Shown: positions 37,047 through 48,054 of the stretch, in pieces
Position numbering within the stretch: position 1 is the first letter of the stretch
How the letters are laid out: every line of letters starts with the position of its first letter
Assembly (NCBI GenBank): GCA_046341775.1
Contig: JBKDQQ010000046.1
Span: forward strand, 1 to 60,780
DNA length: 60,780 nt
Reading direction: 5' to 3'
DNA from: SXXH01 sp041165735
GTDB lineage: Bacteria; Planctomycetota; UBA1135; GCA-002686595
The notes under the pieces: model-generated
The model's input: only the letters and a program-made list of their open reading frames with translations
Told to the model about the DNA's origin: nothing
Databases searched by the model: none
Made by a program: the position numbers and the translations under genes

Positions 37047-38030
37047 TCAGGCCGACTGTCCGTCGCCGCCAATCAACGCGTCGCCGCCATGCAACTCGAG
37101 TGCTAGCCCCGCGGCTTGGCACAGACGCTCGAAGCCCGGCGCGTCCGCCGCCGCCTCGAGGCGGACCGCATCGAACTTGCGCCACCAAGTGCGCTGCCGG
37201 CGCGCGAACTGGCGCGTCGCCAAGGCGATGGCGTCGACGGCCGCGTCGAGCGGCAACTCGCCACGCGCCACGCGCGCCGCTTCACGGTACCCCAGGGCGG
37301 CTGACGCCGTTGGCCCGAGGAGCCCCGCCTCCTCCAATCGACGCGCCTCGGCGGCCCATCCGGCGGCGAACATCGCCTCGGCGCGGGCGCGGATGCGCGC
37401 GTCGAGCTCGGCCACCTCGCAATCGAGCCACACCAAGCGCGCCGGACGCGCCGGGGCCGCCCACTGGGTCTTCAACGCGCTCGGGGCGTTGCCGGTCAGC
37501 GCGTGGATCTCCAGCGCGCGCAACAAGCGGTAGTGGTCGTTGGGATGGATGCGCAGCGCCGTGGGCGGATCGAGGCGCAGCAACTCGCCATGCAGGCGTT
37601 CTTGGCCCTCTTGCGCGAGCCGCTCGCGCAGGCGGGCGCGCACGCCTTCGTCGCCGGGCATGTCGGGCGCGAGGCCGTTCACGAGCAGCTTGAGGTAGAA
37701 GCCCGTGCCGCCGACGAACAAGGGCGTCGCGCCGCGAGCGGCGAGGCCCTCGAGGACGCGCCCGAGGTCGCCCAGGAAGCGCGAGGCGTCGTAGCGCTCG
37801 CGCGGGTCGGCGCAGTCGAGCATGTGGTGCGGCGCGAGCGCGCGTTCGCCGGCGTCCGGCTTGGCCGTGCCGATGTCGAGGCCGCGGTAGACCTGCATCG
37901 AGTCGAGCGACACCAGCTCGAGGCCGTGGCGCCGCGCCAGGGCGAGTCCCAAGGCGCTCTTGCCCACGCCCGTGGCGCCGACGATGGCGCGCAGGCGCAA
38001 GCCGCGCAGCGGATCGGATCGCGGGTCCAA
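37047..38030 (-). CDS. miaA: tRNA dimethylallyltransferase
   Basis: 327 residues. P-loop AIVGATGVGKSALGLALARR, then LVSLDSMQVYRGLDIGTAKP, APHHMLDCADPRERYDASRF, FVGGTGFYLKLLVNGLAP, NDHYRLLRALEIHALTG and a C-terminal ATRQFARRQRTWWRKF. It adds a dimethylallyl group to A37 of tRNAs reading U-starting codons. The start is TTG 38030, chosen because TAGGCT lies 7 bases upstream and the conserved part begins soon after. Transcription diverges from the secreted protein at 38110; mutL lies beyond that gene, although miaA and mutL are often adjacent. Confidence 0.93.
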   Translation of the reverse strand: MDPRSDPLRGLRLRAIVGATGVGKSALGLALARRHGLELVSLDSMQVYRGLDIGTAKPDAGERALAPHHMLDCADPRERYDASRFLGDLGRVLEGLAARGATPLFVGGTGFYLKLLVNGLAPDMPGDEGVRARLRERLAQEGQERLHGELLRLDPPTALRIHPNDHYRLLRALEIHALTGNAPSALKTQWAAPARPARLVWLDCEVAELDARIRARAEAMFAAGWAAEARRLEEAGLLGPTASAALGYREAARVARGELPLDAAVDAIALATRQFARRQRTWWRKFDAVRLEAAADAPGFERLCQAAGLALELHGGDALIGGDGQSA

Positions 38031-38037
38031 GGCCGAG

Positions 38038-38043
38038 AGCCTA
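38038..38043 (-). promoter_or_regulatory. Putative -10 box TAGGCT, leaderless promoter of miaA
   Basis: On the minus strand GGACTGCTAGGCT ends 7 bases before TTG 38030. The ten bases GGACTGCTAG recur identically upstream of ruvB (54091-54100). Confidence 0.52.
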
Positions 38044-38094
38044 GCAGTCCGCCTGTCGCCGCGCGTGGTCGCTCGCACGGCGCCCCGCCTTGCG

Positions 38095-38100
38095 TACAGT
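38095..38100 (+). promoter_or_regulatory. Putative -10 box TACAGT of the secreted protein gene
   Basis: TACAGT ends 9 bases before ATG 38110 and fits the TANNNT pattern. It diverges from the miaA promoter 50 bases away. Confidence 0.42.
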
Positions 38101-38109
38101 AGGACTCGC

Positions 38110-39141
38110 ATGACGCCCCTCTGGTCCGCCGCCGCGCTCTTCGCCTCCACGACCGCGTTCCTCGTCGCGCAGGCCCCCGTCGCGCAGGATGGCGTGCCGC
38201 CTCCTCCGCCCCCGGTGGCGGCGACGCCGGCCGTCCCGGCGTGGCTGGATGTGGACGGCGCCGCGCTGGAGCCGGGCAAGTTGCCCTCCTCCACGCGCGA
38301 GGAGGCGCGCAAGGCCTTCGAACTCCTGCGCGCCGCGCCGCGCGCCAAGCTCGCCGAGCCCTACCCCTTGACGGGCTTCGACCTGCGCGTCGACCTGCGC
38401 TACCGCGGCGCGGAGGGAGCGCGCAACGACTTGCCGGATGCGCGCTGGCAGTGGCTGGCGCCGGACTGCCTGCGCCTGTCGACCGGGCGCAAGCGCGAGC
38501 TGCTGCGAGGCCCCAAGGGCGATTGGCTGGTCGATGCTTCGCGGACCCCGCCGGAGTTCGTCGAGCTGGGAGTGGCGCGCGAGCACAGGGAGGACCGCCG
38601 CGCGCTGGACGAGGGACTCGCGTTGGCGCGCACGGTGGCGAGCCTGTTCGACCTGCGCGCGTTGCGGCTGCGCCGCGTCGAAGCGGCCGCGCCGCCGGCC
38701 TGCCCCAACGAAGCGCTGGCCGCGCGCGCCGGCGAGCTCGCTTGGCTGCTCGTCGAGACGCCGGACCTGACCTTGCCGCCCTCGGCGGAGCAACGTCCCT
38801 CCGGGATGGTGCGCGCGCTGCTCGGCTACGATCGCGTGCTCGGACTGGTGGAGCAGGCGCAGCTCGCCGAGCTGCGACCGGCGGCGACGGGCGAGGCGCC
38901 CGGCGCCTCCCCACCCGCGCTCCATGTGGCGTTGCGCGACCATCGCCTCGTCGACGGGATCCTCGTGCCGCACCACTTCGCGGTGCACGGCGCGGGCGGC
39001 GGCGGAAGGCTGCGCGCCGAGGCGGGCATGGACGGCTACCTGCGCGGCGCGAGCCTGAAGCCCGCGTTCGCGCGCGAGCAATTCGCGCCGGGCGCGTCCT
39101 CCGCCTCCGCGCCGGAAAAGGCCGCCCCCGGCGGCGGCTGA
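38110..39141 (+). CDS. Secreted protein of unknown function
   Basis: 343 residues. The N-terminus is a signal peptide (LWSAAALFASTTAFLVAQA), followed by a proline run. The body includes LTGFDLRVDLRYRG and a beta-rich central part reading like a periplasmic lipoprotein-carrier type fold (WQWLAPDCLRLSTGRKRELLRG, LVDASRTPPEFVEL), but no family can be named with confidence. It ends in a low-complexity Ala/Gly tail. No lipobox is present. It is divergent from miaA and convergent with mutL, and the 37-base junction with mutL holds one of the 18-bp palindromes. Confidence 0.68.
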   Translation: MTPLWSAAALFASTTAFLVAQAPVAQDGVPPPPPPVAATPAVPAWLDVDGAALEPGKLPSSTREEARKAFELLRAAPRAKLAEPYPLTGFDLRVDLRYRGAEGARNDLPDARWQWLAPDCLRLSTGRKRELLRGPKGDWLVDASRTPPEFVELGVAREHREDRRALDEGLALARTVASLFDLRALRLRRVEAAAPPACPNEALAARAGELAWLLVETPDLTLPPSAEQRPSGMVRALLGYDRVLGLVEQAQLAELRPAATGEAPGASPPALHVALRDHRLVDGILVPHHFAVHGAGGGGRLRAEAGMDGYLRGASLKPAFAREQFAPGASSASAPEKAAPGGG

Positions 39142-39152
39142 CGCGGGACCCG

Positions 39153-39170
39153 CGTCAAATACATTTGACA
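39153..39170. repeat. 18-bp A+T-rich palindrome, copy 6
   Basis: CGTCAAATACATTTGACA, an exact fit to YGTCAA-N6-TTGACA, in the 37-bp gap between the convergent secreted-protein and mutL genes. No coding constraint applies here. Confidence 0.85.
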
Positions 39171-39178
39171 GACCGGCC

Positions 39179-40993
<1,815 letters not shown>

Positions 40994-41056
40994 GCGCGCA
41001 TGGTACCGGCGCGGCGGGGCGCCGTCACGCCGCGTGCAGAGCGCGCGCGGCGGCGT

Positions 41057-41878
41057 TCAAGCCGCGGGACGGTAGATGCTGGTCTTGTCGACCTGCACGC
41101 GCGTCCACTTGTCGTCCACGTTCAAGGTCGACTCCGAACCTCCGAGGAAGAACCAGCCGTCGGGACGCAGCTGGCGCCGCACGCGGCGCAGGATGTCGCG
41201 CTTGGTCTCGAGGGAGAAGTAGATCAGCACGTTGCGCATGAACACGATGTCCATCGGCGGCCAGGCCGGGAACGGCCGCGACAGGTTGACCTCGACGAAC
41301 TCGATCATGGAGCGCAGCTCGGGCTTGAGCTGCCACTCGGGACCGTGCTTGTCGAAGTACTTCACGAGCAGCTTCGCGGGCAGTCCGCGGTTGACCTCGA
41401 GCTGCGAGTAGCGCCCCTCGCGGCAGCGCGCCAGCATGGACGGCGCGATGTCGCTGGCGACGAAGCGCACCTTCCAGCCGCGCAGCTCCGGGAAGTGCTC
41501 GAGCAGGGTCATCGCCACCGAGTACGGTTCCTGCCCGCTCGAGGCGGCGGCGCACCACAGGTTCAGCGTGCGCTCGGCGGCGCGCGCCTTGAGCAGTTCG
41601 GGCACCACCGTCATGCGCAAGGCCTCGAACGGGTGGATGTCCCGGAAGAACGAGGTCTCGTTGGTCGTCATGGCCTCGACGACCTTGCCGACGATCGGCG
41701 AGCGCGGATCCGCGTCCACCTTGCGCAGCAGCTCCGTCACCGAGGCGCAACCAGCGCCGCGCGCCACTGGACCGAGGCGCGTCTCGGCGAGGTACTCCTT
41801 GCCCGGCTCCAGCACGATGGCCGCGTGCCGCGAGACGAGGCCTTGGAGGATGGCGAATTCGGCGGGTTCGATGGACAT
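41057..41878 (-). CDS. cheR: Chemotaxis protein methyltransferase CheR
   Basis: 273 residues: a helical N-domain, then the SAM-binding domain with TTNETSFFRDIHPFEAL, LNLWCAAASSGQEPYSVAM, FVASDIAPSML, DIVFMRNVLIYFSLETKRDIL and GWFFLGGSES. It methylates glutamates of chemoreceptors to set adaptation. It ends the cheA-cheW-cheY-cheR operon, 11 bases after cheY. No receptor or cheB methylesterase gene is in the window, so they must be elsewhere or the operon serves another output. Confidence 0.94.
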   Translation of the reverse strand: MSIEPAEFAILQGLVSRHAAIVLEPGKEYLAETRLGPVARGAGCASVTELLRKVDADPRSPIVGKVVEAMTTNETSFFRDIHPFEALRMTVVPELLKARAAERTLNLWCAAASSGQEPYSVAMTLLEHFPELRGWKVRFVASDIAPSMLARCREGRYSQLEVNRGLPAKLLVKYFDKHGPEWQLKPELRSMIEFVEVNLSRPFPAWPPMDIVFMRNVLIYFSLETKRDILRRVRRQLRPDGWFFLGGSESTLNVDDKWTRVQVDKTSIYRPAA

Positions 41879-41889
41879 TTGCTTGCGGA

Positions 41890-42288
41890 TCAGCCGGCGC
41901 CGCCGGCGATGTCGAGCTTGCCGAGGATGACTTCCTTGGTGAACGGCTTCATGACGAACTCGTCGGCGCCGGCCTCGAGGGCGCGTCGCACGTGGTCCAT
42001 GTCCGTCTCCGTCGTGACCATGACGAGGCAGGTGCGCGCGTGCTCGGGCTGCTTGCGCAGCTCGTGCACGAACTGCAGGCCGTCCATCACGGGCATGTTC
42101 CAGTCGACCGTAGCCAGGTCGACCCCGCCGAGCTCCTGCACCTTGCGCAGGGCGTCCGCGCCGTCCTCGGCCTCGTGGACCTCGAACGACAGCTCGGACA
42201 GGATCTGCCGGATGATCGAGCGCACCGCGCGGGAGTCGTCGATGACGAGCGCGCGCGGTCGGCGCGACTGTGCTTCCCCGGGGCTCAT
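41890..42288 (-). CDS. cheY: CheY-like response regulator
   Basis: 132 residues, a single receiver domain: ALVIDDSRAVRSIIRQIL (acidic pair DD), the phospho-acceptor Asp in LATVDWNMPVMDGLQFV, TTETD in place of the usual T/S loop, and the conserved Lys in EFVMKPFTKEVI. There is no output domain, so it should act by binding a partner such as the flagellar switch. ATG 42288 overlaps the cheW stop (ATGA). Position between cheW and cheR supports a chemotaxis role. Confidence 0.92.
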   Translation of the reverse strand: MSPGEAQSRRPRALVIDDSRAVRSIIRQILSELSFEVHEAEDGADALRKVQELGGVDLATVDWNMPVMDGLQFVHELRKQPEHARTCLVMVTTETDMDHVRRALEAGADEFVMKPFTKEVILGKLDIAGGAG

Positions 42289-42731
42289 GCGACCTCCGTC
42301 CTCCCCTCGACGGCCAGGGCCTTGTCGGCGTCCAGCACCAGCAGGAGGCCCTTCTCGAGCTTGTACACGCCGCTGATCAGGTCGCGCGCGCCGCCCTTGA
42401 GCGTGCGCGGCGCCGGCTCCCACGCGTCCTCGGACACCTCCAGCACGTCGCCGATCTCGTCGACGAGCAGGCTGACCGCCCCGTCGTCGCGCCGCAGCAC
42501 GACGTTGGTCGGACGCTCCTCGTCGGCGCGCTCGCCTAGGCCGAGCTTCCTGCGCAGGTCGACCGCGGTGACGATCTGGCCGCGCAGGTTGATCAGCCCG
42601 CGCACCTCGGCCGCGGCCAGCGGCACGCGCGTGAGCTCCTGGTAGCGGATCACCTCCTGCACGCCCTGCACGGGCACGCCCAGGTGGAGTCCTCCGATGG
42701 TGAAGGTGCAGTACTGCTCGATCCTTGTCAT
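42285..42731 (-). CDS. cheW: Chemotaxis coupling protein CheW
   Basis: 148 residues, one CheW SH3-like double barrel: YCTFTIGGLHLGVPVQGVQEVIRYQELTRVP, VRGLINLRGQIVTAVDLRRKLGL, VSLLVDEIGDVLEV and LISGVYKLEKGLLLVLDADKAL. It bridges CheA to receptors. ATG 42731 follows the cheA stop by two bases, and its own stop overlaps cheY. Confidence 0.94.
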   Translation of the reverse strand: MTRIEQYCTFTIGGLHLGVPVQGVQEVIRYQELTRVPLAAAEVRGLINLRGQIVTAVDLRRKLGLGERADEERPTNVVLRRDDGAVSLLVDEIGDVLEVSEDAWEPAPRTLKGGARDLISGVYKLEKGLLLVLDADKALAVEGRTEVA

Positions 42732-42733
42732 GG

Positions 42734-45004
42734 TCAGTTGCTCCCGGCGGGCTCGAGCCCGAACGCGGCGTGGTCGGGTTGCAGGCTGCGCGCCAGCGCC
42801 TCGACGTCGAGGATGTCGGTCACCTTGCCTTGGATGACGGCGACGCCCGAGAGCGCCCCGCCGCCCGCGGGCTTCTTCGCGTACGCCTCGGCCACGATGT
42901 CGAGGATGCGCTCGACGACCAGTCCGATGCTGCGGCCCTTGCTCGAGTAGACGACCACTTGCAACGGCCCGTCCTCCGACTCGTTGCCGTAGGAGCCGAG
43001 CGCCTCGGCCACCGAGCACAGCGGGAGGATCTCGCCGCGGTACTGCACGACCTTGCGGCCGCCGCCCTGCTCCAGCGCCGAGCGCGGGAACTCCTCGAGG
43101 CGCGCCACCGCGGAGAGCGGGATGCCGACGCGCCTGTCCTCGCCGACGCGGAACAGGAGCAGCGCGTGCTTCTCGGCCTCCGCCGCGTCCTCGCCCTCGG
43201 CGTGCTTGCCGCCGCGCGCGCCGGCCTTGGCCCCGGCCACTCCGCCGCGTGCGGCCACGCCGGCGACGTCGAGGATGAGCGCGACCTTGCCGTCGCCCAT
43301 GATCGTGGCCCCCGAGTAGCAGGACAGTCCCTTGAGCTGCTTGCCCAGCGGCTTGACCACGATCTCCTCGGTGTCGCTGATCTCGTCGACCAGCATGCCG
43401 AAGGTGGCCCCGTCGGCCTGGAGCACGACGATGTTCGCGGCCGAGTCGGATCCCTCGCGACCGAGCTTGGGCGGCGCCACGCCGAGTTCCGCGCCGAGGT
43501 CCACCAGCGGCAGCAGGTTGCCGCGCAGGCGGTAGAGCGGCACGCCGCCGATCGTCTCGATCGAAGCGGCGAGGTTCTCCTGCTCCACGCGCACGAGCTC
43601 CAGCAGGGACACCTGCGGGATGGCGTAGCGGTCCCCGCCGCACGAGACGAGCAGCGCGGGGATGATCGCCAGCGTCAGCGGGATCTTGATGCGGAAGGTC
43701 GTGCCGCGGCCGCGCTCGGTCGAGACGTCGACGGCGCCGCCGATCTTCTCGATGTTCGTCTTGACCACGTCCATGCCCACGCCGCGTCCGGAGACGTTGG
43801 TGACCTGGGCGGCAGTCGAGAAGCCCGGCGCGAAGATGTGCTGGATGCACTCGCGCTCCGACAAGCGCGCCGCCGCCTCCTGCGGCAGCAGGCCCTTCTC
43901 GACGATCTTGGCGCGCACGCGTTCGACGTCGATGCCGCCGCCGTCGTCGCTGATCTCGATGTTGACCTGGCCCCCTTCGTGGAAGGCGCGCATCAGGATG
44001 CGGCCCTCGCGGTCCTTGCCGGCCGCGGCGCGGCGCTCCGGCGTCTCCACGCCGTGGTCGATGCTGTTGCGCACGATGTGCGTCAACGGGTCCTTGATGG
44101 CCTCGATGATCGTCTTGTCGAGCTCGGTGTCCTTGCCCTCCATGTCGAGGCGGACTTCCTTGCCGCACATCTTGGCCAGGTCGCGCACGACGCGCGGGAA
44201 CTTGGCCCAGATGTTGCCGATGGGCTGCATGCGCGTCTTCATCACGCCCTCCTGCAGCTCGGTGGTCACGCGGTTCAGGCGTTGCGTCGTGGCGGCCACG
44301 GGCGAATCGCCGTCCTGGGCCGCGTGCTGCAGGATCTGGTTGCGGGCCAGCACCAGCTCGCCCACCAGGTTCATCAAGCGGTCCAGCAGCACGACGTCGA
44401 CGCGGATGTTCGACTCGCTGATGGCGCCATGCTTGTCGCCCTCGGGCTCGGCGCGCTCCGTCGCCTCCTCCTTGGACTTCGCGCTCGCCGGGGTCGCGGG
44501 CGTGGCGGGCGCGGGCGCGGTGTTCGGCGCGGACGGCAAGGCCGCCACGACCTCCTCGCGTTCGCGGCGTGCGCGCACCAGGGGCGCCGCGGCCGGAGCG
44601 GCCGGGGCGGAATCGGCGCGACCCTCCTGGAGCCGCGACAGCAGCTCCTTCAGCGTCGTCCAGTCGTCCTCCCCCTCCGCGCCCGAGTTCTCGATCGAAC
44701 CCAGCATGTGGCGCACCGCGTCCACCAGTTGCAGCAGTCCCGTCGCGATGTCGTCGTTCATCTCGAGCTTGCCGTCGCGCAGGCGCGACAGCAGGTTCTC
44801 GCCGACGTGCGTGACCGACTCGAGCTTGCCGAAGCCGAGGAACCCGCAAGTGCCCTTGATCGTGTGGATCGTGCGGAAGATGCTCGCCAGCGTCTAGCGC
44901 TCGCGGGGGTTCTCCTCCAAGGTGATCAAGTCCGTGTCGAGGCGGTCGAGGTTCTCGTAGCTCTCGACCAGGAACTCGCGGACTGCATCGTCCATGTCGC
45001 TCAT
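42734..45004 (-). CDS. cheA: Chemotaxis histidine kinase CheA, interrupted by an in-frame amber codon
   Basis: 757 codons from ATG 45004 (MSDMDDAVREFLVESYENLDRL, an Hpt helix). Codon 37 (44896-44894) is TAG, between LEENPRER and TLASIFRTIHTIKGTCGFLGF, which holds the phosphorylated His47. After the Hpt domain come a linker, the dimer/HATPase domains (MNLVGELVLARNQIL, IRNSIDHGVETPERR, DDGGGIDVERV, GRGVGMDVVKTNIEKIGG) and a C-terminal CheW-like domain. An internal ATG at 44761 gives a 675-residue protein lacking the phospho-site. The reading frame is otherwise open, so a point mutation or a sequencing error is likely. A GGAG lies about 10 bases before ATG 45004. It leads the che operon. Confidence 0.88.
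44894..44896 (-). other. In-frame TAG in the cheA Hpt domain
   Basis: CTA on the plus strand, TAG on the coding strand, between the first and second Hpt helices. Relatives usually carry an ordinary polar or acidic residue here. TAG is used as a normal stop in other genes of the window (27547, 60053, 60414), so it is not reassigned. Confidence 0.9.
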
Positions 45005-45224
45005 GGTGGTGCGGCTCCCGCGCCGTGGCGCGGCGGGGTGCCAAGTGGTGGTCGTGGTGGTGGACGGGCGTGCGACGCGTGCGCGCCGCTCCGTTCCGTG
45101 CGTCCTTGATCGACCTCCACCCGCGCGGTCTTGAGGCAAAGGACCGCGCGAGGCGCCGCGGCAGGAAAGGGCTACGACCTCGTGCGTAGCCGCCCGATGC
45201 CGCGTCCCATCCACGGGCCGCCAA

Positions 45225-45276
45225 GCGCAGGTGCGGGACCCGGCGCAGGTGCGAGAACAGCGCAGGTGCGAGAACA
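45225..45276. repeat. 17-18-bp tandem repeat, three copies, just past holA
   Basis: Units at 45225-45242 (GCGCAGGTGCGGGACCCG), 45243-45259 and 45260-45276 (both GCGCAGGTGCGAGAACA). It begins 14 bases past the holA stop on the minus strand. The remainder of the cheA-holA gap (45005-45224) shows no gene. Confidence 0.85.
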
Positions 45277-45290
45277 GGGCGGCGTCGGGA

Positions 45291-46418
45291 CTAGCGCGGC
45301 CGCGCGACGCCAGCGCGGCGATGGCGCAGCGCGAAGGCGGCCCACTCGGCCGCGTCGACCTCGGCTCCGCTGCGCGAGCGGCGCTCGAGCTTGGCGAGGT
45401 CGGCCAGTTGCGCGCGCCACGCGGACGCCGTGCGCAGCCGCACGCGCGCCTCGAACTCGTCCCGCGCGCGCGGGTTGGGCGGCACCCCGGCCGCGTCCGC
45501 GGCGTCGGCCGCCGACGCGCCGCGCTCGAGCGCGCTGGAACCGGCGCAGGCTTGGCGCAACTTGCCGCGCAACGCGCCGAAGAGCACGGCAGACAACGCG
45601 TGGCGGTCGAGTTCGCGCTCGCCATCCGAGCCGCGGAACCCGTGGCGGAAGAGGGCTTCGATGCCGGCGAGGCAGGCCTTGGCGTCGCCGCGCGCGCAGT
45701 CCTCGGCGAGCGTGAAGGGCGAGGCCCCGCTCGACCAGCCCACTGCGGCCTTGAGGCCCTCGGGGCCGCGCGCCTTGGCGCGCACGAGGGCGGCGTCGAT
45801 GGCGCCGAGGTCGTTGCCGCAGGCGGCGGCGATCCACACGCATTCCTCGGCCGTGGCCTTGAGCGCGTGGTGGCGCGCGCGCGCCATGGTCCACTGCGCG
45901 AGCTCGGTCTCGCGCGGATCCGGCTTCCACGGCGGCGGAGAGTCGTAGAGCTTCCTGCAGTCGAGCAGCAGTCCTCCGCGGGCGACCACCGCCTTCGCCA
46001 GACGCGAATCGGCGCGCAAGCCCTCGGCCTCGACGAGCAGGAAGCCCTCCTTCTCGGACTCGAGGTGGGCGATGGCGCACCTCGCGAAGGTCGCTTCGTC
46101 CTTGTCGTCCTTCTTCAGCAGCGGACCGGCCTCGCGCACGAAGATGGCGCGCGCGGCGGCGAACATGGGCGGCGCGAGCAGCTCGTCGAAGAGGTGCTGC
46201 GCGCGGAAGTCCGGATCGCGCGTGTCGTGCCGGCAGGACTCCAGTCCGCGCGCCGCGGCGGCCTGCGCGCAGGCCTTGGCGCACTCGTCGCGCAACCAGT
46301 GCTCTTCGCCCTTCAGCACGACGGCGCGCGGCAACCGGCCCGCGGCCAACTCCGCCTTCAACGCGGCGATGGCCTCGAGGGGCGAGGGCGCGCGGGGCTT
46401 CTTGCCTGCCTGGGCCAT
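45291..46418 (-). CDS. holA: DNA polymerase III delta subunit
   Basis: 375 residues. The N-terminal AAA+-like domain (PRAVVLKGEEHWLRDECAKACAQA, HDTRDPDFRAQHLFDELLAPPMFAAARAIFVREAGPLL, FLLVEAEGLRADSRLAKAV) and the helical domains with CGNDLGAIDAALVRAK and SPFTLAEDCARGDAKACLAGIEALF match HolA. It loads the sliding clamp as part of the clamp-loader complex. ATG 46418 is preceded by GGAG 7 bases upstream, one of the few clear Shine-Dalgarno sites here. It follows ubiA after 31 bases on the same strand. A short tandem array lies just past its stop. Confidence 0.84.
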   Translation of the reverse strand: MAQAGKKPRAPSPLEAIAALKAELAAGRLPRAVVLKGEEHWLRDECAKACAQAAAARGLESCRHDTRDPDFRAQHLFDELLAPPMFAAARAIFVREAGPLLKKDDKDEATFARCAIAHLESEKEGFLLVEAEGLRADSRLAKAVVARGGLLLDCRKLYDSPPPWKPDPRETELAQWTMARARHHALKATAEECVWIAAACGNDLGAIDAALVRAKARGPEGLKAAVGWSSGASPFTLAEDCARGDAKACLAGIEALFRHGFRGSDGERELDRHALSAVLFGALRGKLRQACAGSSALERGASAADAADAAGVPPNPRARDEFEARVRLRTASAWRAQLADLAKLERRSRSGAEVDAAEWAAFALRHRRAGVARPR

Positions 46419-46449
46419 GCTCGTACTCCGGGATCCTCCGGGCGCGATC

Positions 46450-47355
46450 CTAGCCGCTGGAGCCGGCGAGCGCGTAGTGCGCCAACGCCCCGGCGCACAG
46501 GAGCACGCTGACCCAGCCGTTGGCCGCGAAGAAGGCCGCGTCCACGCGCGACAAGTCGTGCGGCTTGACGATGGAGTGCTCCCAGACGAGCAGCGCGGCC
46601 GCGACCGCCAGCGCCAGCCACCAGGTCCAGCCGAAGCCCGCGCTCGCGCCGGCCATGGCGAAGCACGCGGTCGCCGCGACATGCAGCGCGCTGGAAAGCC
46701 GCAGGGCGAAGGCCACGCCGGCCCGCGCGGGGATCGAATGCAGGCCGCGGCCGCGATCGAAGGCCGCGTCCTGGCAGGCGTAGATCAGGTCGAAGCCCGC
46801 CACCCACGCGAGCACGCCCCCCGCCAGCCAGATCACGGCGCCCACGCCCGCGCCTAGTTCCCCGCGCACGGCGATCCACGCGCCGAGCGGCGCGATGGCG
46901 AGGGCGAGGCCCAGGACGATGTGCGCCGCCGAGCTGACGCGCTTCATGTAGGAGTAGCCGAGGAGGACGACGAGTACCGGGGTCGCGAGCAGGCCGGCGA
47001 GCGGATTCAGCAGCCACGCGGCGAGCACGAAGAGGCCCGCGCAAGTGCCGGCGAGCAGCAACGCCGCGCGCGGCGCGATCCGGCCCGCGGGGATCTCGCG
47101 TGCGCTCGTGCGCGGATTGTCCGCGTCGATGGCGCGGTCGGCCCAGCGGTTGAACGCCATGGCCGAAGTGCGCGCCAGCACGGCGCACGCGACGACGAGC
47201 ACGGCGACGCGCGCCGACGGCCAGCCGCCGGCCGCCATGGCAGCGCCGATGAAGGCGAACGGCAAGGCGAAGATCGAGTGCGAGAAGCGCACCAGCGACA
47301 GCCAGTCCGCGAGGCTCGCGCCACCCGCGCGCGAGGCGCCGGAGGCGGGCGTCAC
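46450..47355 (-). CDS. ubiA: UbiA-family prenyltransferase (UbiA/MqnP-like)
   Basis: 301 residues with about eight helices. The two Asp-rich substrate motifs are present: MAFNRWADRAIDADNPRTSAREIPAG and YACQDAAFDRGRGLHSIPAR. It should attach an isoprenoid tail to an aromatic quinone precursor at the membrane. In an operon with ubiX and ubiE it could serve ubiquinone or the futalosine menaquinone route, where the homologue is called MqnP. The start is GTG 47355 overlapping the ubiX stop (GTGA). Confidence 0.9.
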   Translation of the reverse strand: MTPASGASRAGGASLADWLSLVRFSHSIFALPFAFIGAAMAAGGWPSARVAVLVVACAVLARTSAMAFNRWADRAIDADNPRTSAREIPAGRIAPRAALLLAGTCAGLFVLAAWLLNPLAGLLATPVLVVLLGYSYMKRVSSAAHIVLGLALAIAPLGAWIAVRGELGAGVGAVIWLAGGVLAWVAGFDLIYACQDAAFDRGRGLHSIPARAGVAFALRLSSALHVAATACFAMAGASAGFGWTWWLALAVAAALLVWEHSIVKPHDLSRVDAAFFAANGWVSVLLCAGALAHYALAGSSG

Positions 47356-48041
47356 TCGAGTTCCTCCGCGCCACGAGGGCGTTCCGCGCGCTCGAGGCCT
47401 TCGTCCTCCGTCGGACGCGCCGCCTCGACCTTGGGATCCAAACCCTTCCAGCGCGCGCCGACGGAGTTCTCGACCCCCATGCGGTCGAGGATCTTGCCCA
47501 CGACATGGTGCACGAGGTCCTCCTTCGTGCGCGGACGATGGTAGAAGCCGGGCATCGCCGGCAGCACGATGGCGCCGAGGCGCGCGAGGCGCAGCATGTT
47601 CTCGAGGTGCACGATCGACAAGGGCGTCTCGCGCGGCACGATCAGCAGCTTGCGGCCCTCCTTCAAGGCCACGTCCGCCGCGCGTTCGACGAGGTTCGAG
47701 GAGAACCCGACGGAGACGCGCGCCATCGTGCCCATGCTGCACGGGCACAGGATGGCGCCGCCCACGAGCGCGGTGCCCGAGGAGGGCGGAGCTTCGATGG
47801 CGTCGGAGCGGAAGACGCGCACCTTGGCGGCGCGCTCCGCGCCGATCCAACCGGGCAGCGCCTCCTTCAGCAGTTCGCCATGCACGCCCGGATCGACGCC
47901 CAGCTCGTGCCGCATGACCTTGGCGGCGGCTTCGGTGATGGCGACGTCGACTTCGTGGCCGCAGTCGACCAGCGCCTTGAGGAGCGCCTCCGCGTAGGGA
48001 TGCCCCGATGCTCCGGTGATGCCGAGGAAGTAGCGCGTCAT
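47352..48041 (-). CDS. ubiX: UbiX family flavin prenyltransferase
   Basis: 229 residues. The flavodoxin-like start MTRYFLGITGASGHPYAEALLKAL, AITEAAAKVM, VGGAILCPCSMGTMARVSVGFSSNLVERAADVALKEGRKLLIVPRETPLS and the H-L-E-N segment are typical. UbiX makes prenylated FMN for UbiD-type decarboxylases. The last ~35 residues are a charged extra tail. ATG 48041 starts 13 bases past the CPBP protein stop, and its own stop overlaps ubiA. ubiD is not in the window. Confidence 0.94.
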   Translation of the reverse strand: MTRYFLGITGASGHPYAEALLKALVDCGHEVDVAITEAAAKVMRHELGVDPGVHGELLKEALPGWIGAERAAKVRVFRSDAIEAPPSSGTALVGGAILCPCSMGTMARVSVGFSSNLVERAADVALKEGRKLLIVPRETPLSIVHLENMLRLARLGAIVLPAMPGFYHRPRTKEDLVHHVVGKILDRMGVENSVGARWKGLDPKVEAARPTEDEGLERAERPRGAEELE

Positions 48042-48054
48042 GGTTGTCGTCCGT

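Noticed and set aside
42734..45004. Recoding of TAG as an amino acid in this organism
   Set aside because: TAG ends other complete genes (27547, 60053, 60414), so a general reassignment is unlikely.
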